The notes: generated by a model not told the origin, from the letters alone. Positions 40,697 to 50,749 are shown, numbered from the stretch's first letter. The stretch is DNA of 64,000 bases from Variovorax sp. UMC13 (GCF_014170375.1 NZ_LZZW01000017.1:23563-87562), one strand, 5' to 3'. Numbers and translations: made by a program.

Positions 40697-41200
40697 ATGA
40701 CAACGACCACCAACGACCATCAGAAACTCTGGGAACTGATCAAGGACACCCGCTTCGGCATGTTCGTGCACCGCCACCACGACGGCATGCTGCACAGCCA
40801 TCCGCTGACCACCCAGAACAAGCAGCTCGACGAAGGCGCGACGCTCTACTTCTTCGTGCCCAAGGATGGCGAGATCGCGCGCAACCTGCCGGCCGACGAC
40901 GCGGTGAACGTGGCCTATGCCAACACCGACAAGGACAGCTACGTCTCGGTGTCCGGCCACGCCGCACTGCTCGAGGACCCGGCGAAGAAGGAAGAGCTCT
41001 TCAACCCGATGGCCAAGGCCTGGTTCCCCGCTGGCGTGACCGACCCCAACCTGGGCCTGCTCGCCGTGCGCATCGGCCATGCCGAGTTCTGGGACGTGGA
41101 CGACAGCAAGATGGTGCAGATCTTCAAGATGATGAAGGCCGCCGTCACCGGCGAGACGCCCAAGAATCTGGGCGAGCACAAGAGCCTCAACATCGGCTGA
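40697..41200 (+). CDS. Pyridoxamine 5'-phosphate oxidase-fold protein (general stress protein 26-like)
   Basis: A 167-residue split-barrel flavin/PNPO-like protein (FGMFVHRHHDGMLHSHPLT, ATLYFFVPKDGEIARNL, VNVAYANTDKDSYVSVSG). Such proteins bind FMN, F420 or heme; role unknown. It lies 13 bases before the next operon and could be read with it. Confidence 0.85.
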   Translation: MTTTTNDHQKLWELIKDTRFGMFVHRHHDGMLHSHPLTTQNKQLDEGATLYFFVPKDGEIARNLPADDAVNVAYANTDKDSYVSVSGHAALLEDPAKKEELFNPMAKAWFPAGVTDPNLGLLAVRIGHAEFWDVDDSKMVQIFKMMKAAVTGETPKNLGEHKSLNIG

Positions 41201-41213
41201 TCGCCGCGCCGCC

Positions 41214-42215
41214 ATGCTCGCACCCCGCGCGGACCGGCGACTTCGCTCGCTGCTGGACGCCGCCGACACGCCGCTCACGCTGGGCGAGCTGGTCGACGGC
41301 GGCTTCGACCCTCTCCCATTGCCCGGCACGGGCCGCACGCTCGAGCGCTGGCAGATGCTGGCGGCCGTCGCGGCGCACGACCTGTCGCTGGTGAAGCTGT
41401 TCGAGGGCCACACCGATGCCCTCGCCATCATGTACGAATTGGGCGCGCCGCCGGCCCCGCCGGGCAGCCGCTGGGGCACCTGGTGCGCCGAGCCGCCGGA
41501 CGCGCGGGTCGCGCTGAGCCTGCAGCCCGACGGCAGTTGCCGGTTGTCCGGCAGCAAGGCCTGGTGTTCCGGCGCCCACAGCATCACGCATGCGGTGATC
41601 AGCGCCTGGAACGAGGCCGGCGAACCCTGCCTGGCGGCCATCGAGCTCGACCAGGCGCGCGTCACGGTCGGTGACCATGGCTGGCAGGCGGCCGGCATGG
41701 CCGCTGCGCGCACTGTCGACGTCCACCTCGACGCGGCCATCGCAACGCCGGTCGGCCGGCCGGGAGACTATGTCGCACGGCCCGGCTTCTGGCACGGCGG
41801 GGCCGGCATCGCGGCCTGTTGGTACGGCGGCGCCGCGGGCATCGCCGAGATGACACGCCAGCGCTGCGGCCCGCGCCCCGACGCCCATCGGCTGGCGCAC
41901 CTCGGTGCCATCGACGTGGCCCTGGCCGGTGCTGCGGCCGTGCTGCGCGAGACCGCGGCCTGGATCGATGCCTGGCCGCAAGCCAGCGCCCAGGTGCCGG
42001 CCCAGCGTGCGCGCCTGGTGGTCGAAGCCGCCGCCACCGAGGTCATGGTCCACGCGGGCCGTGCCCTCGGTGCCGCCCCGCTGTGCCGCGACGCGCGTTT
42101 CGCGCAGGCCATGGTCGACCTGCCCATCTTCCTGCGCCAGAGCCATGCCGAACGCGACCTGGCGGCCCTCGGAGGTGCGCTGCTGCCGCCGGCGGAGGCG
42201 CCATGGTCGCTGTAG
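41214..42215 (+). CDS. Acyl-CoA dehydrogenase-like protein
   Basis: A 333-residue protein with acyl-CoA dehydrogenase-like middle domain (CRLSGSKAWCSGAHSITHAVIS) and C-terminal helices, shorter than the usual 380 residues. The catalytic glutamate position is not obvious, so activity is unproved. It overlaps the PIG-L gene by 13 bases and starts a compact four-gene operon. Confidence 0.8.
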   Translation: MLAPRADRRLRSLLDAADTPLTLGELVDGGFDPLPLPGTGRTLERWQMLAAVAAHDLSLVKLFEGHTDALAIMYELGAPPAPPGSRWGTWCAEPPDARVALSLQPDGSCRLSGSKAWCSGAHSITHAVISAWNEAGEPCLAAIELDQARVTVGDHGWQAAGMAAARTVDVHLDAAIATPVGRPGDYVARPGFWHGGAGIAACWYGGAAGIAEMTRQRCGPRPDAHRLAHLGAIDVALAGAAAVLRETAAWIDAWPQASAQVPAQRARLVVEAAATEVMVHAGRALGAAPLCRDARFAQAMVDLPIFLRQSHAERDLAALGGALLPPAEAPWSL

Positions 42216-42973
42216 CCGAACGGGCCATCGAAGGCCAGGGCACGCCCGAGATCGACTGGCTGCCCTGGCTGGCGCAGCAGGCGATGGTGGAAGTCGATGC
42301 CGAACGGCTCGTGCCGCCGGGGCACCGCGCGGTGGTCGTCGCGCCGCACCCCGACGACGAGGTGCTGGCCGTGGGCGGCCTGCTCGCGCAGCTGGGCGCG
42401 CTGCAGCGCCCGATGCTGATCGTCGCGGCCACCGACGGCACGGCCAGCCATCCGGCCTCGATCCTCTGGCCACCGCACCGCTTGGCGACCGAGCGGCCGC
42501 TGGAGAGCCGCCGCGCTTGGCAGACGCTGGGGCTGGACATCGATCGCAGCACCGAAGTCCGCCGCCTGGGCTTCGACGACGGCGGCTTGATGCGCCAGCG
42601 CGGACCGCTGGCCCGCCAGGTCGCCGCGCTGCTGCGACCGCGTGACGTGCTCTTCACCACTTGGCGGCACGACGGCCACCCCGACCACGAGGCCACGGGC
42701 CAAGCCTGCGCCGCGGCCGCAGCCTGCACCGGCGCCCGCCTGATCGAGGTGCCGGTCTGGGCCTGGCACTGGGCGGTGCCGGGCGACACCCGGCTGCCCT
42801 GGGGCCGGGCCCTACGGCTGGGGCTCGACGCAGAGGCCGCGCGCGCAAAGCGCGAGGCGGTGAACGCCTTCACCAGCCAGTTGGAGAGCGACCCTTCGAC
42901 CGGCGCGGGCCCGATCCTGCGCGGCACCACGGTGCAGCGCGCGCAGCGCCCCTTCGAGGTCTTCTTCCCATGA
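42203..42973 (+). CDS. PIG-L family deacetylase
   Basis: A 256-residue zinc de-N-acetylase: APHPDDE metal motif (about 50-56) and HPDHEA further on. Family enzymes deacetylate N-acetylglucosaminyl compounds (GlcNAc-PI, mycothiol, bacillithiol precursors). ATG 42203 overlaps the upstream gene; the stop overlaps the methyltransferase start (ATGA). Confidence 0.87.
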   Translation: MVAVAERAIEGQGTPEIDWLPWLAQQAMVEVDAERLVPPGHRAVVVAPHPDDEVLAVGGLLAQLGALQRPMLIVAATDGTASHPASILWPPHRLATERPLESRRAWQTLGLDIDRSTEVRRLGFDDGGLMRQRGPLARQVAALLRPRDVLFTTWRHDGHPDHEATGQACAAAAACTGARLIEVPVWAWHWAVPGDTRLPWGRALRLGLDAEAARAKREAVNAFTSQLESDPSTGAGPILRGTTVQRAQRPFEVFFP

Positions 42974-43608
42974 GCACCGGGACGCCGACCCGCCAGGCCG
43001 CTGGCGCCGACGACCGTCTTGCCTACTTCGAGACCCTCTATGGCGACAGCGACGACCCCTACGGCCTGCGCACCCGCTGGTACGAAGAACGCAAGCGTGC
43101 GTTGCTGCTCGCGGCCCTGCCCCACCGGCGCTACGCCAGCGTCTACGAACCCGGCTGCGGCGCGGGCGAACTGACGGTGGCGCTGGCCGCACGCTGCGAC
43201 CGGGTGCTGGCCAGCGATTTCAGCCCGCAGGCGCGGGCGTCCGCAGAGGCGTGCACCGCCGCGCTGCCCAACGTGCGCATCGCGGCCCATGCGTTGCCGC
43301 AGGATTTTCCGCACGCCGAAGGACCTTTCGACCTGGTGGTCGTCAGCGAGCTGGGCTACTTTCTCACCGAAGACGCGATGCAGACGCTGGCGCGCTGCTG
43401 TGCCGATGCGCTGAGCGCGGACGGCGTGCTCGTAGCCTGCAACTGGCGTCCCGATTTCGAGGCCCGCGTGCTGGCCACCGACGCGGTGCACCGCGCCTTC
43501 GCCACCACCGGCCTCACGCGCACCGTGGCCCACACCGAGAGCGACTTCGTGCTCGACGTCTGGTGCCGCGACCCGCGCTCGGTGGCCCAACGCGAAGGCA
43601 TCCGGTGA
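42970..43608 (+). CDS. SAM-dependent methyltransferase, NodS-like
   Basis: A 212-residue class I methyltransferase: SAM motif VYEPGCGAGELT at about 58-69 and a DLVVVSELGYFL post-motif. NodS methylates a free amino sugar made by a deacetylase, which would fit the PIG-L neighbour. Coupled at both ends (ATGA upstream, GTGA downstream). Confidence 0.87.
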   Translation: MSTGTPTRQAAGADDRLAYFETLYGDSDDPYGLRTRWYEERKRALLLAALPHRRYASVYEPGCGAGELTVALAARCDRVLASDFSPQARASAEACTAALPNVRIAAHALPQDFPHAEGPFDLVVVSELGYFLTEDAMQTLARCCADALSADGVLVACNWRPDFEARVLATDAVHRAFATTGLTRTVAHTESDFVLDVWCRDPRSVAQREGIR

Positions 43609-44318
43609 TCGGCGTCGTCGTTCCCGCGCACGACGAGGAAGCGCACATCGCAGACACCGTGGCCTGCCTGCGCGCTGCCAGCGTCCATCCGGCGCTGCAG
43701 GGCGAGGCGGTGCAGTTGCTGATCGTGCTCGACAGCTGCAGCGACGCCACCGGCGCGATCGCGCGCTGGCAGGGTGCGCGCACCATCGCCGTGTCGGCGC
43801 GCAACGTGGGCCAGGCGCGTGCCGCCGGCGCCCAGCAACTGCTCGACGAAGGCGCGCGCTGGCTGGCCTTCACCGACGCCGACACCCACGTCTCGCCCGA
43901 CTGGCTGGTGCGCCAGCTCGAGCTCGGTGCCGATGCGGTCTGCGGCTCGATCGGCGTCGACGACTGGAGCGTGCACGGCCACCATGCCGAATCGCTGCGC
44001 GCGCATTTCGCCCGCACCTACACCGACGCCGACGGCCACCGCCACATCCACGGCGCGAACCTGGGCGTCTCGGCCGCGGCCTATGTGCGTGCCGGCGGCT
44101 TCCGCGCGCTGGCCTGCAGCGAGGACGTGGCGCTGGTCGAGGCGCTGCAGGCCTCGGGCGCGCGCATTGCCTGGAGTGCCGCGCCGCGCGTGTCGACCAG
44201 CGCGCGAGCCGATGCGCGGGCGCGCGGCGGCTTCGGCGACACGCTGCTGGCCGTCATCGCCGCGGGGCTGTCCGCGGCCGTGGTGCCGCCGTTGATCACC
44301 GAAGCGCCGGCCCCATGA
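43605..44318 (+). CDS. Family 2 glycosyltransferase
   Basis: A 237-residue GT-A enzyme: VVVPAHDEEAHI at the N-terminus and D91-A-D93 in FTDADTHVSPDW. The start is GTG at 43605, overlapping the methyltransferase stop; no ATG fits. Last gene of the operon, before a hairpin terminator. No membrane anchor seen. Confidence 0.87.
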   Translation: MIGVVVPAHDEEAHIADTVACLRAASVHPALQGEAVQLLIVLDSCSDATGAIARWQGARTIAVSARNVGQARAAGAQQLLDEGARWLAFTDADTHVSPDWLVRQLELGADAVCGSIGVDDWSVHGHHAESLRAHFARTYTDADGHRHIHGANLGVSAAAYVRAGGFRALACSEDVALVEALQASGARIAWSAAPRVSTSARADARARGGFGDTLLAVIAAGLSAAVVPPLITEAPAP

Positions 44319-44320
44319 AA

Positions 44321-44342
44321 AAGGCCCGCCGAAGCGGGCCTT
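44321..44342 (-). terminator. Rho-independent terminator of acnB
   Basis: Stem AAGGCCCGC / GCGGGCCTT (9 bp, loop CGAA). On the minus strand it is followed by five Ts, just after acnB. It can also stop plus-strand transcripts from the glycosyltransferase operon. Confidence 0.85.
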
Positions 44343-44361
44343 GATCTGGCAGTCAGTGGGA

Positions 44362-46947
44362 TCAGGCGGTCACGCCGTCGGCCACGTTCTGGTATTCCTC
44401 GATCTTGTCGAAGTTCAGGTACTGGTAGATCTGGGTGCTGGCCGCGTCCAGCACGCCCACGCTCGCCATGTACTCTTCCTTCGTCGGGATGCGACCGAGA
44501 CGCGAGCAGATCGCGGCCAGTTCGGCCGAGCCCAGGTACACGTTGGTGTTCTTGCCCAGGCGGTTGGGGAAGTTGCGCGTGCTGGTCGACATCACGGTCG
44601 CGCCTTCGCGCACCTGCGCCTGGTTGCCCATGCACAGCGAGCAGCCCGGCATTTCGGTGCGGGCGCCGGCATTGCCGAACACGCCGTAGTGGCCTTCCTC
44701 GGTGAGCTGCTGCGCGTCCATCTTGGTCGGCGGCGCGATCCACAGCTTGACGGGGATGTCGCGCTTGCCTTCGAGCAGCTTCGATGCGGCACGGAAGTGG
44801 CCGATGTTGGTCATGCACGAACCGATGAACACTTCGTCGATCTTCGCGCCGGCGACGTCGGACAGCGTCTTCACGTCGTCCGGGTCGTTGGGGCAGGCGC
44901 AGATCGGCTCGTGGATGTCGGCCAGGTCGATCTCGATCACGGCCGCGTAGTCGGCGTCGTCGTCGCCCTTGAGCAGCTGCGGGTCCTTGAGCCAGGCTTC
45001 CTGTGCGGCGATGCGGCGGGCCAGCGTGCGGGCATCGGCGTAGCCTTCGGCGATCATCCACTTCATCAGCGTGATGTTGCTGTTGATGTACTCGATGATC
45101 GGTTCCTTGTTCAGGTGCACCGTGCAGCCGGCGGCCGAGCGTTCGGCCGAGGCGTCGCTCAGTTCGAAGGCTTGTTCGACCTTCAGGTCGGGCAGGCCTT
45201 CGATTTCCAGGATGCGGCCCGAGAAGATGTTGACCTTGCCCTGCTTGGCGACGGTCAGCAGGCCGGCCTTGATGGCGTACAGCGGGATCGCGTTGACCAG
45301 GTCACGCAGGGTGACGCCGGGCTGCATCTGGCCCTTGAAGCGCACCAGCACCGATTCGGGCATGTCCAGCGGCATCACGCCGGTGGCGGCCGCGAAAGCC
45401 ACCAGGCCGGAGCCGGCCGGGAAGCTGATGCCGATGGGGAAGCGCGTGTGGCTGTCGCCGCCGGTGCCGACGGTGTCGGGCGTGAGCAGGCGGTTGAGCC
45501 AGCTGTGGATCACGCCGTCGCCCGGGCGCAGCGAGACGCCGCCGCGGTTGGCCATGAAGTCCGGCAGCTCGTGGTGCATCTTGACGTCGACCTTCTTCGG
45601 GTACGCCGCCGTGTGGCAGAACGATTGCATGACGAGGTCGGCCGAGAAGCCCAGGCAGGCCAGGTCCTTCAGTTCGTCGCGCGTCATCGGGCCGGTGGTG
45701 TCCTGCGAGCCGACCGAGGTCATCTTGGGTTCGCAGTACGTGCCCGGGCGCACGCCCTGGCCTTCGGGCAGGCCGCAGGCGCGGCCGACCATCTTCTGCG
45801 CGAGCGAGAAGCCCTTCTTGGTGTCGACCGGGCTGGTCGGCAGGCGGAACAGCGTCGACACGGGCAGGCCCAGCGCTTCACGCGCCTTGGCCGTCAGGCC
45901 GCGGCCGATGATCAGCGGGATGCGGCCGCCGGCGCGCACTTCGTCGAACAGCACGTCGCTCTTCACGCTGAACTCGGCGATGACCTGGCCGTCCTTGAGG
46001 GCCTTGCCTTCGTAGGGACGCAGCTCGACCACGTCGCCCATGTTCATCTGCGTCACGTCGAGCTCGATCGGCAGCGCGCCCGAGTCTTCCATCGTGTTGT
46101 AGAAGATCGGGGCGATCTTGCCGCCCAGGCAGACGCCGCCGAAGCGCTTGTTCGGCACGAAGGGGATGTCTTCGCCGGTGAACCACAGCACCGAGTTGGT
46201 CGCGCTCTTGCGCGACGAACCCGTGCCGACCACGTCGCCGGCGTAGGCCACGAGGTGGCCGCGCGCGCGCAGGTCCTCGATGAACTTCACCGGGCCGCGC
46301 TTGCCGTCTTCTTCGGGCACGATGCCGGGGCGCGCGTTCTTGTGCATCGCCAGCGCGTGCATCGGGATGTCGGGACGGGTCGTCGCGTCGGGCGCGGGCG
46401 ACAGGTCGTCGGTGTTGATCTCGCCGGCCACCTTGAAGATGCTGACCGTGATGCTCTGGGGCACTTCGGGGCGGCTGGTGAACCACTCGGCATCGGCCCA
46501 GCTCTGCAGCACGCTCTTGGCGTTGGCGTTGCCCTTGTCGGCCTTTTCCTTGACGTCGTGGAACTGGTCGAACATCAGCAGCGTCTTCTTCAGGCCTTCG
46601 GCCGCGACGGCGCCGACTTCGGCATCGTCGAGCAGGTCGATCATCGGGCTGATGTTGTAGCCGCCGAGCATGGTGCCGAGCAGTTCGGTGGCGCGCGCAC
46701 GCGACAGCAGCAGGCTCTTCTCGGTGCCATGCGCCACGGCCGCCAGGTAGCTGGCCTTGACCTTGGCGGCATCGTCCACGCCGGCCGGCACGCGGTGCGT
46801 GAGCAGGTTGAGCAGGAACTCGCCGTCGTTCGCCGTGGCGGACTTCATCAATTCGATCACTTCACCGGTCTGCTTGGCGGTGAGGGGCAGGGGCGGGATG
46901 CCGAGCGCGGCGCGCTCTGCGACATGGTCAACGTAGGCTTGCAACAT
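44362..46947 (-). CDS. acnB: Aconitate hydratase B (bifunctional aconitase / 2-methylisocitrate dehydratase)
   Basis: An 861-residue AcnB, the main TCA-cycle aconitase in many proteobacteria, with N-terminal HEAT-like domain ([21 protein letters not shown]) and Fe-S cysteines in [10 protein letters not shown] and GCSLCMGNQ. AcnB can also dehydrate 2-methylisocitrate. GGAGA lies before ATG 46947. It is the terminal gene of the minus-strand arm of the TCA cluster. Confidence 0.95.
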   Translation of the reverse strand: MLQAYVDHVAERAALGIPPLPLTAKQTGEVIELMKSATANDGEFLLNLLTHRVPAGVDDAAKVKASYLAAVAHGTEKSLLLSRARATELLGTMLGGYNISPMIDLLDDAEVGAVAAEGLKKTLLMFDQFHDVKEKADKGNANAKSVLQSWADAEWFTSRPEVPQSITVSIFKVAGEINTDDLSPAPDATTRPDIPMHALAMHKNARPGIVPEEDGKRGPVKFIEDLRARGHLVAYAGDVVGTGSSRKSATNSVLWFTGEDIPFVPNKRFGGVCLGGKIAPIFYNTMEDSGALPIELDVTQMNMGDVVELRPYEGKALKDGQVIAEFSVKSDVLFDEVRAGGRIPLIIGRGLTAKAREALGLPVSTLFRLPTSPVDTKKGFSLAQKMVGRACGLPEGQGVRPGTYCEPKMTSVGSQDTTGPMTRDELKDLACLGFSADLVMQSFCHTAAYPKKVDVKMHHELPDFMANRGGVSLRPGDGVIHSWLNRLLTPDTVGTGGDSHTRFPIGISFPAGSGLVAFAAATGVMPLDMPESVLVRFKGQMQPGVTLRDLVNAIPLYAIKAGLLTVAKQGKVNIFSGRILEIEGLPDLKVEQAFELSDASAERSAAGCTVHLNKEPIIEYINSNITLMKWMIAEGYADARTLARRIAAQEAWLKDPQLLKGDDDADYAAVIEIDLADIHEPICACPNDPDDVKTLSDVAGAKIDEVFIGSCMTNIGHFRAASKLLEGKRDIPVKLWIAPPTKMDAQQLTEEGHYGVFGNAGARTEMPGCSLCMGNQAQVREGATVMSTSTRNFPNRLGKNTNVYLGSAELAAICSRLGRIPTKEEYMASVGVLDAASTQIYQYLNFDKIEEYQNVADGVTA

Positions 46948-47016
46948 CTTCTTGATTCTCCGGAAACGGGTACGACGGGGGCGGCTGCGGGGGACAGCCT
47001 TGGCCTTTGCTTCTTC

Positions 47017-47604
47017 TTACTTCTTGACGGCGCCGCTGGTCGGCGCGTCGGCACCCTCGAACAGGCTCTTCGGCGGGTTGATCTTGAGCTCCGCGGACAT
47101 CGCGACCTGGGCCGGCGCCTGGCAGTCGTCGGCCAGACGCAGGCCCTGCTTCTGGTTCATGAGCATCGACTTGTTGCCCAGCTGGAGCCACATCGCGCCG
47201 GCGCGCGGGTCTTCGAGGCGGATCGCGCCGGTGCGGCTTTCGACCGGGTGCATGCGGTACTTGGCGCCCTTGGTCGAGACGGTGAAGAAGCCGGGCTTGC
47301 TCTCGTCGGCGGTCACGGTCACGTCGGCGCCCAGTTCGCACTGGATCTTGCCGGTGTGCACGCGACCGGCGACGGCCAGGTCGGCCTCGTTCAGCGTGAC
47401 GTCGGTGCTGGTGTCGATCGGCGTGACTTCCTCGACGGCCTTGGCGGCGCGGCGGGTCACCTGGGGCTTCTTCTTGGGCGCAGGCTTCGCGGCGGGCTTG
47501 GCCGCAGCCTTGGCCGCGGGCTTCGCGTCCGTGCTGCTCTGGGCGGTGGCGGCCAACGGGAGCGCCAGGATGGCGGCGGCAATCAGTGCGAGGGTCTTGG
47601 TCAT
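47017..47604 (-). CDS. Hypothetical exported protein with KPAAK repeats
   Basis: A 195-residue protein: signal peptide about 1-21 (ALPLAATAQS), a Lys/Ala/Pro-rich linker (KPAAKAAAKPAAKP), then a globular domain (KIQCELGADVTVTADES) with two cysteines that could pair. No family recognised. It lies between acnB and the CitE-like gene, so co-transcription is likely. Confidence 0.8.
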   Translation of the reverse strand: MTKTLALIAAAILALPLAATAQSSTDAKPAAKAAAKPAAKPAPKKKPQVTRRAAKAVEEVTPIDTSTDVTLNEADLAVAGRVHTGKIQCELGADVTVTADESKPGFFTVSTKGAKYRMHPVESRTGAIRLEDPRAGAMWLQLGNKSMLMNQKQGLRLADDCQAPAQVAMSAELKINPPKSLFEGADAPTSGAVKK

Positions 47605-47631
47605 CGGGTGTTCCTTGGAGGAGCTGTTGTC

Positions 47632-48639
47632 TTAGGTGTTCGGGGAAGAAGGCGAGAACCAGACCTGTGCCTCGGGGGGCAGCACACGGCCTGTGGCATG
47701 GGCGCGCTCGAGCACCTGCCAGAAATGGCGGTAGCTCGCACGATCATGGAGCGCGCCGTCGATGCTGACCGGCGCCCAGGACTGGCGCACCGCCGCATCG
47801 ACGATGCGCGTGGCCTGTTCGATCTGGCCTTCCCCGGGCGCGAAGGCCTCGAGGATCGGGCGGATCTGGCTGGGATGGATGCTCCACATGCGGGTGTAGC
47901 CGAACTCGGCGGCAGCCCGCTTCGCCGCGGCACGCAGGGCCTCGACGTGGCTGAATTCGGTGACGACGCAGTGCGACGGCACCTTGCCGTGGGCGTGCGC
48001 GGCCGAGGCGATCTCGAGCTTGGCGCGCACCACCAGGGGATGGCTGAACTGCCCTTCGACGCCCATGCCCTCGGCCGGGATCGCACCGGCGTGGGCCGAG
48101 ACGAAATCCATGAGGCCGAAACTCAGCGACTGGACACGCGGATGGGCCGCGATGGCGAAGGCGTTGTGCACCGCCAGCGGCGATTCGATGAGCACGTGCA
48201 GCGGCAGCATCGAAGCGCCGGCGGCGTCGAGCGCGGCCACGGCGCGGGTCACGTCGGCCAGCGACTCGACCTTGGGCACCATCAGGTGGCTCAGGCGCGC
48301 GCCCGCGCGGCCGGCGATGGTGGCGATGTCGGCCTCGAAGGCGGCGTGGTCGACCGGGTGCACGCGCACGCCGACCCGCATCGCGGGGGCCGAGGCCAGG
48401 GCCAGCTCGGTGACGAGCTGCCCGTGATCGGCTTCGCCGCCCACGGGGGCGCCGTCTTCGCAGTCGAGGGTGACGTCGAACACGCAGGCCCCGAACTCCG
48501 CGGCCATCTCGGCCTGGAGCACGAGGCTCTTCTTCATGCGTGCTTCGACGCCGCTGTAGTGGTCGCAGACCGGCAGCAGCACCGCGCCGGCCTGGGCGCC
48601 GAGCAACACGTCGCGCGGATGCTGGGAGACAGCGGTCAT
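47632..48639 (-). CDS. HpcH/HpaI aldolase / citrate lyase beta-like (malyl- or citramalyl-CoA lyase)
   Basis: A 335-residue TIM-barrel C-C lyase. Metal/CoA-site blocks are recognisable: DVTLDCEDG, LIESPLAVHNAF and SFGLMDFVSAHAG, with a C-terminal MWSIHPSQIRPI. Members cleave malyl-, methylmalyl- or citramalyl-CoA. Its ATG overlaps the stop of a 37-codon ORF. Substrate cannot be decided. Confidence 0.85.
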   Translation of the reverse strand: MTAVSQHPRDVLLGAQAGAVLLPVCDHYSGVEARMKKSLVLQAEMAAEFGACVFDVTLDCEDGAPVGGEADHGQLVTELALASAPAMRVGVRVHPVDHAAFEADIATIAGRAGARLSHLMVPKVESLADVTRAVAALDAAGASMLPLHVLIESPLAVHNAFAIAAHPRVQSLSFGLMDFVSAHAGAIPAEGMGVEGQFSHPLVVRAKLEIASAAHAHGKVPSHCVVTEFSHVEALRAAAKRAAAEFGYTRMWSIHPSQIRPILEAFAPGEGQIEQATRIVDAAVRQSWAPVSIDGALHDRASYRHFWQVLERAHATGRVLPPEAQVWFSPSSPNT

Positions 48640-48749
48640 GCAGTGATCAGGTCGGGCGCTTTGCGCGGCGCCCAGGTCGCGGTGTCACTCGCGTCGAAGC
48701 GAGCCTGCGGGCAGCGACGGTCATCGAGCAGAGGATTACGGTCGGACAT
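48636..48749 (-). CDS. Small ORF (37 residues) coupled to the CitE-like lyase
   Basis: Open frame beginning MSDRNPLLDDRRCPQARFD and ending PRKAPDLITA. Its TGA overlaps the lyase ATG (ATGA), and an AGGAG lies 12 bases before its own ATG. Codon third positions look coding. No function known; it could be a coupling peptide or a conserved small protein. Confidence 0.5.
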   Translation of the reverse strand: MSDRNPLLDDRRCPQARFDASDTATWAPRKAPDLITA

Positions 48750-48819
48750 GGGGGATGGGGCTCCTGGCGCCGCCGAAGCACGGCGCGCACAGCGCGCGAC
48801 GTGCCCGACGGCCGGGGGT

Positions 48820-49806
48820 TTACAGCAGGTGGGCGACGCCGGCCTGCTCGTCGGTCAGTTCCTTGAGCGTCTTGTCGATGCGTTCCTGGCTGAAGGCGTC
48901 GATGTCCAGGCCTTCGACGATCTTGTATTCGCCGTTCTCGGTGGTGACCGGGAAGCCGAACATCACGTCCTTGGGGATGCCGTACTGGCCGTCCGACGGG
49001 ATGCCCATCGTGACCCACTTGCCGTTGGTGCCCAGGGCCCAGTCGCGCATGTGGTCGATGGCGGCGTTGGCAGCCGAGGCGGCCGACGACAGGCCGCGGG
49101 CTTCGATGATCGCGGCACCGCGCTTGCCCACGGTGGGCAGGAAGGTGTCGGCGTTCCAGACCTGGTCGTTGATCAGGTCCTTGACGCTCTTGCCCGCCAC
49201 GGTGGCGAAGCGGTAGTCGGCGTACATCGTGGGCGAGTGGTTGCCCCAGACGGTGAGCTTCTCGATGTCGGCCACGGCGGTGCCGGTCTTGGCGGCGATC
49301 TGGCTCAGCGCGCGGTTGTGGTCCAGGCGCAGCATGGCGGTGAAGTTCTTGCGCGGCAGGTCCGGTGCGCTCTTCATCGCGATGTAGGCGTTGGTGTTCG
49401 CGGGGTTGCCCACCACCAGCACCTTGACGTTGCGGCTGGCGACGGCGTTGAGCGCCTTGCCCTGGGCGGTGAAGATCGCGCCGTTGACGGCCAGCAGCTC
49501 GGCACGTTCCATGCCCGGGCCGCGGGGACGCGAACCGACCAGCAGTGCGTAGTCGGCGTCCTTGAAGGCCACCAGCGGGTCGCCGGTCGGGATCACGCCG
49601 GCCAGCAGCGGGAAGGCGCAGTCTTCGAGCTCCATGATCACGCCCTTGAGTGCCTTCTGGGCCTTCTCGTCGGGGATCTCGAGCAGTTGCAGGATGACGG
49701 GCTGGTCCTTGCCGAGCATTTCGCCGGAAGCGATGCGGAACAACAGGGCGTAACCGATTTGGCCGGCGGCACCGGTGACGGCGACGCGAACAGGCTTTTT
49801 GCTCAT
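48820..49806 (-). CDS. mdh: Malate dehydrogenase
   Basis: A 328-residue NAD-dependent MDH: Rossmann motif [11 protein letters not shown] (11-21), substrate-loop arginines ([14 protein letters not shown]) and the catalytic histidine in [15 protein letters not shown] 49806 ([10 protein letters not shown]) is the standard start; upstream open codons fall in the promoter. First gene of the minus-strand arm; divergent from the GntR gene. Confidence 0.95.
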   Translation of the reverse strand: MSKKPVRVAVTGAAGQIGYALLFRIASGEMLGKDQPVILQLLEIPDEKAQKALKGVIMELEDCAFPLLAGVIPTGDPLVAFKDADYALLVGSRPRGPGMERAELLAVNGAIFTAQGKALNAVASRNVKVLVVGNPANTNAYIAMKSAPDLPRKNFTAMLRLDHNRALSQIAAKTGTAVADIEKLTVWGNHSPTMYADYRFATVAGKSVKDLINDQVWNADTFLPTVGKRGAAIIEARGLSSAASAANAAIDHMRDWALGTNGKWVTMGIPSDGQYGIPKDVMFGFPVTTENGEYKIVEGLDIDAFSQERIDKTLKELTDEQAGVAHLL

Positions 49807-49910
49807 GGGAAAGACTCCAGAAGATGGTGAAAACGGCGGCGGCAAGCTCGGGCGGCTGCCGAGGCCCCGCGGAAGGCAAAGCCGGGGGCGGAACCGGCGC
49901 ACATTTTAAG

Positions 49911-49926
49911 CCGAATCGAGATTCGG
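49911..49926. promoter_or_regulatory. Inverted repeat CCGAAT-CGAG-ATTCGG between mdh and the GntR gene
   Basis: A 6-bp perfect inverted repeat 105 bases upstream of the mdh ATG. Distinct in sequence from the GntR-type palindrome 18 bases further on; might bind another regulator or form a hairpin. Confidence 0.3.
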
Positions 49927-49935
49927 AGCACGAAC

Positions 49936-49955
49936 GTCTTATGTCTTATATAAGA
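49936..49955. promoter_or_regulatory. Palindrome TCTTATATAAGA with a preceding GTCTTAT repeat
   Basis: TCTTATATAAGA (49944-49955) is a perfect 12-bp palindrome; GTCTTAT occurs twice in tandem (49936-49942, 49943-49949). It lies 38 bases before the GntR ATG and is the best candidate operator for that regulator, placed to control both arms of the TCA cluster. Confidence 0.65.
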
Positions 49956-49993
49956 TACGGCCCCTGCGCAGACCGCGCAGCGCGCCCCACGCC

Positions 49994-50749
49994 ATGAATA
50001 CGCCCCTCCTCACCGACACGGCCACGCCGTCCTTCAGTCCGCTCTACCAGCAGATCAAGACCCTGATCCTGCAGAGCCTGCAGGCGGGCGAATGGAAGCC
50101 GGGCGAGCCGATTCCCAGCGAGATGGACCTGGCCGCGCGCTTCCGCGTGAGCCAGGGCACGGTGCGCAAGGCCATCGACGAACTGGCGGCCGAGAACCTG
50201 GTGGTGCGCCGCCAGGGCAAGGGCACCTTCGTCGCCACCCATGCCGAACAGCATGTGCAGTACCGCTTCCTGAAGCTGGTGCCCGACAGCGGCGACATCA
50301 ACACCGAAGGGCCGGCCGAACGTACCATCGTCGATTGCCGCCGGCTGCGCGCCTCGGCCGACGTGGCGCGCGCGCTGGCGCTGCGTTCGGGCGATGCCGT
50401 GCTGCAGGTGCGGCGCGTGCTGGCCTACCGCGGCGTGCCCACCATTTTGGAAGACCTCTGGCTGCCCGGCCTGCCCTTCAAGGGCCTCACGGCCGAACGG
50501 CTGCGGGCCTCGCGCGGGCCGATGTACGCGATGTTCGAGACCGAATTCGGCGTGCGCATGGTGCGCGCCGAGGAAAAGATCCGCGCCGTGCTGCCCGACG
50601 CCGAACAGGCCGCGCTGCTGGACGTCGCCGCGGGGATCCCGCTGCTGAGCGTCGAACGCCTGGCCCACACCTACCACGACACCCCGATGGAGTTGCGCCG
50701 GGGGCTCTACCGCACCGATACGCACCACTATCGCAACGAACTCGGATGA
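49994..50749 (+). CDS. GntR-family regulator, HutC/UTRA subfamily
   Basis: A 251-residue regulator: winged HTH at about 17-80 (LAARFRVSQGTVRKAIDELAAENLVVRRQGKGTF) and a UTRA effector domain (about 100-245, ILEDLWLPGLPFKGL, GIPLLSVERLAHTYHDTPMELRRGLYR). Its place between mdh and sdhC suggests control of TCA-cycle genes in response to a small metabolite. The TTATATAA palindrome upstream suggests autoregulation. Confidence 0.9.
   Translation: MNTPLLTDTATPSFSPLYQQIKTLILQSLQAGEWKPGEPIPSEMDLAARFRVSQGTVRKAIDELAAENLVVRRQGKGTFVATHAEQHVQYRFLKLVPDSGDINTEGPAERTIVDCRRLRASADVARALALRSGDAVLQVRRVLAYRGVPTILEDLWLPGLPFKGLTAERLRASRGPMYAMFETEFGVRMVRAEEKIRAVLPDAEQAALLDVAAGIPLLSVERLAHTYHDTPMELRRGLYRTDTHHYRNELG

Noticed and set aside
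44341..49830. An 1829-codon plus-strand open frame across acnB to mdh
   Set aside because: Antisense artefact of GC-rich codon bias: low-complexity His/Arg/Gly-rich product with no family likeness, opposite well-recognised genes.
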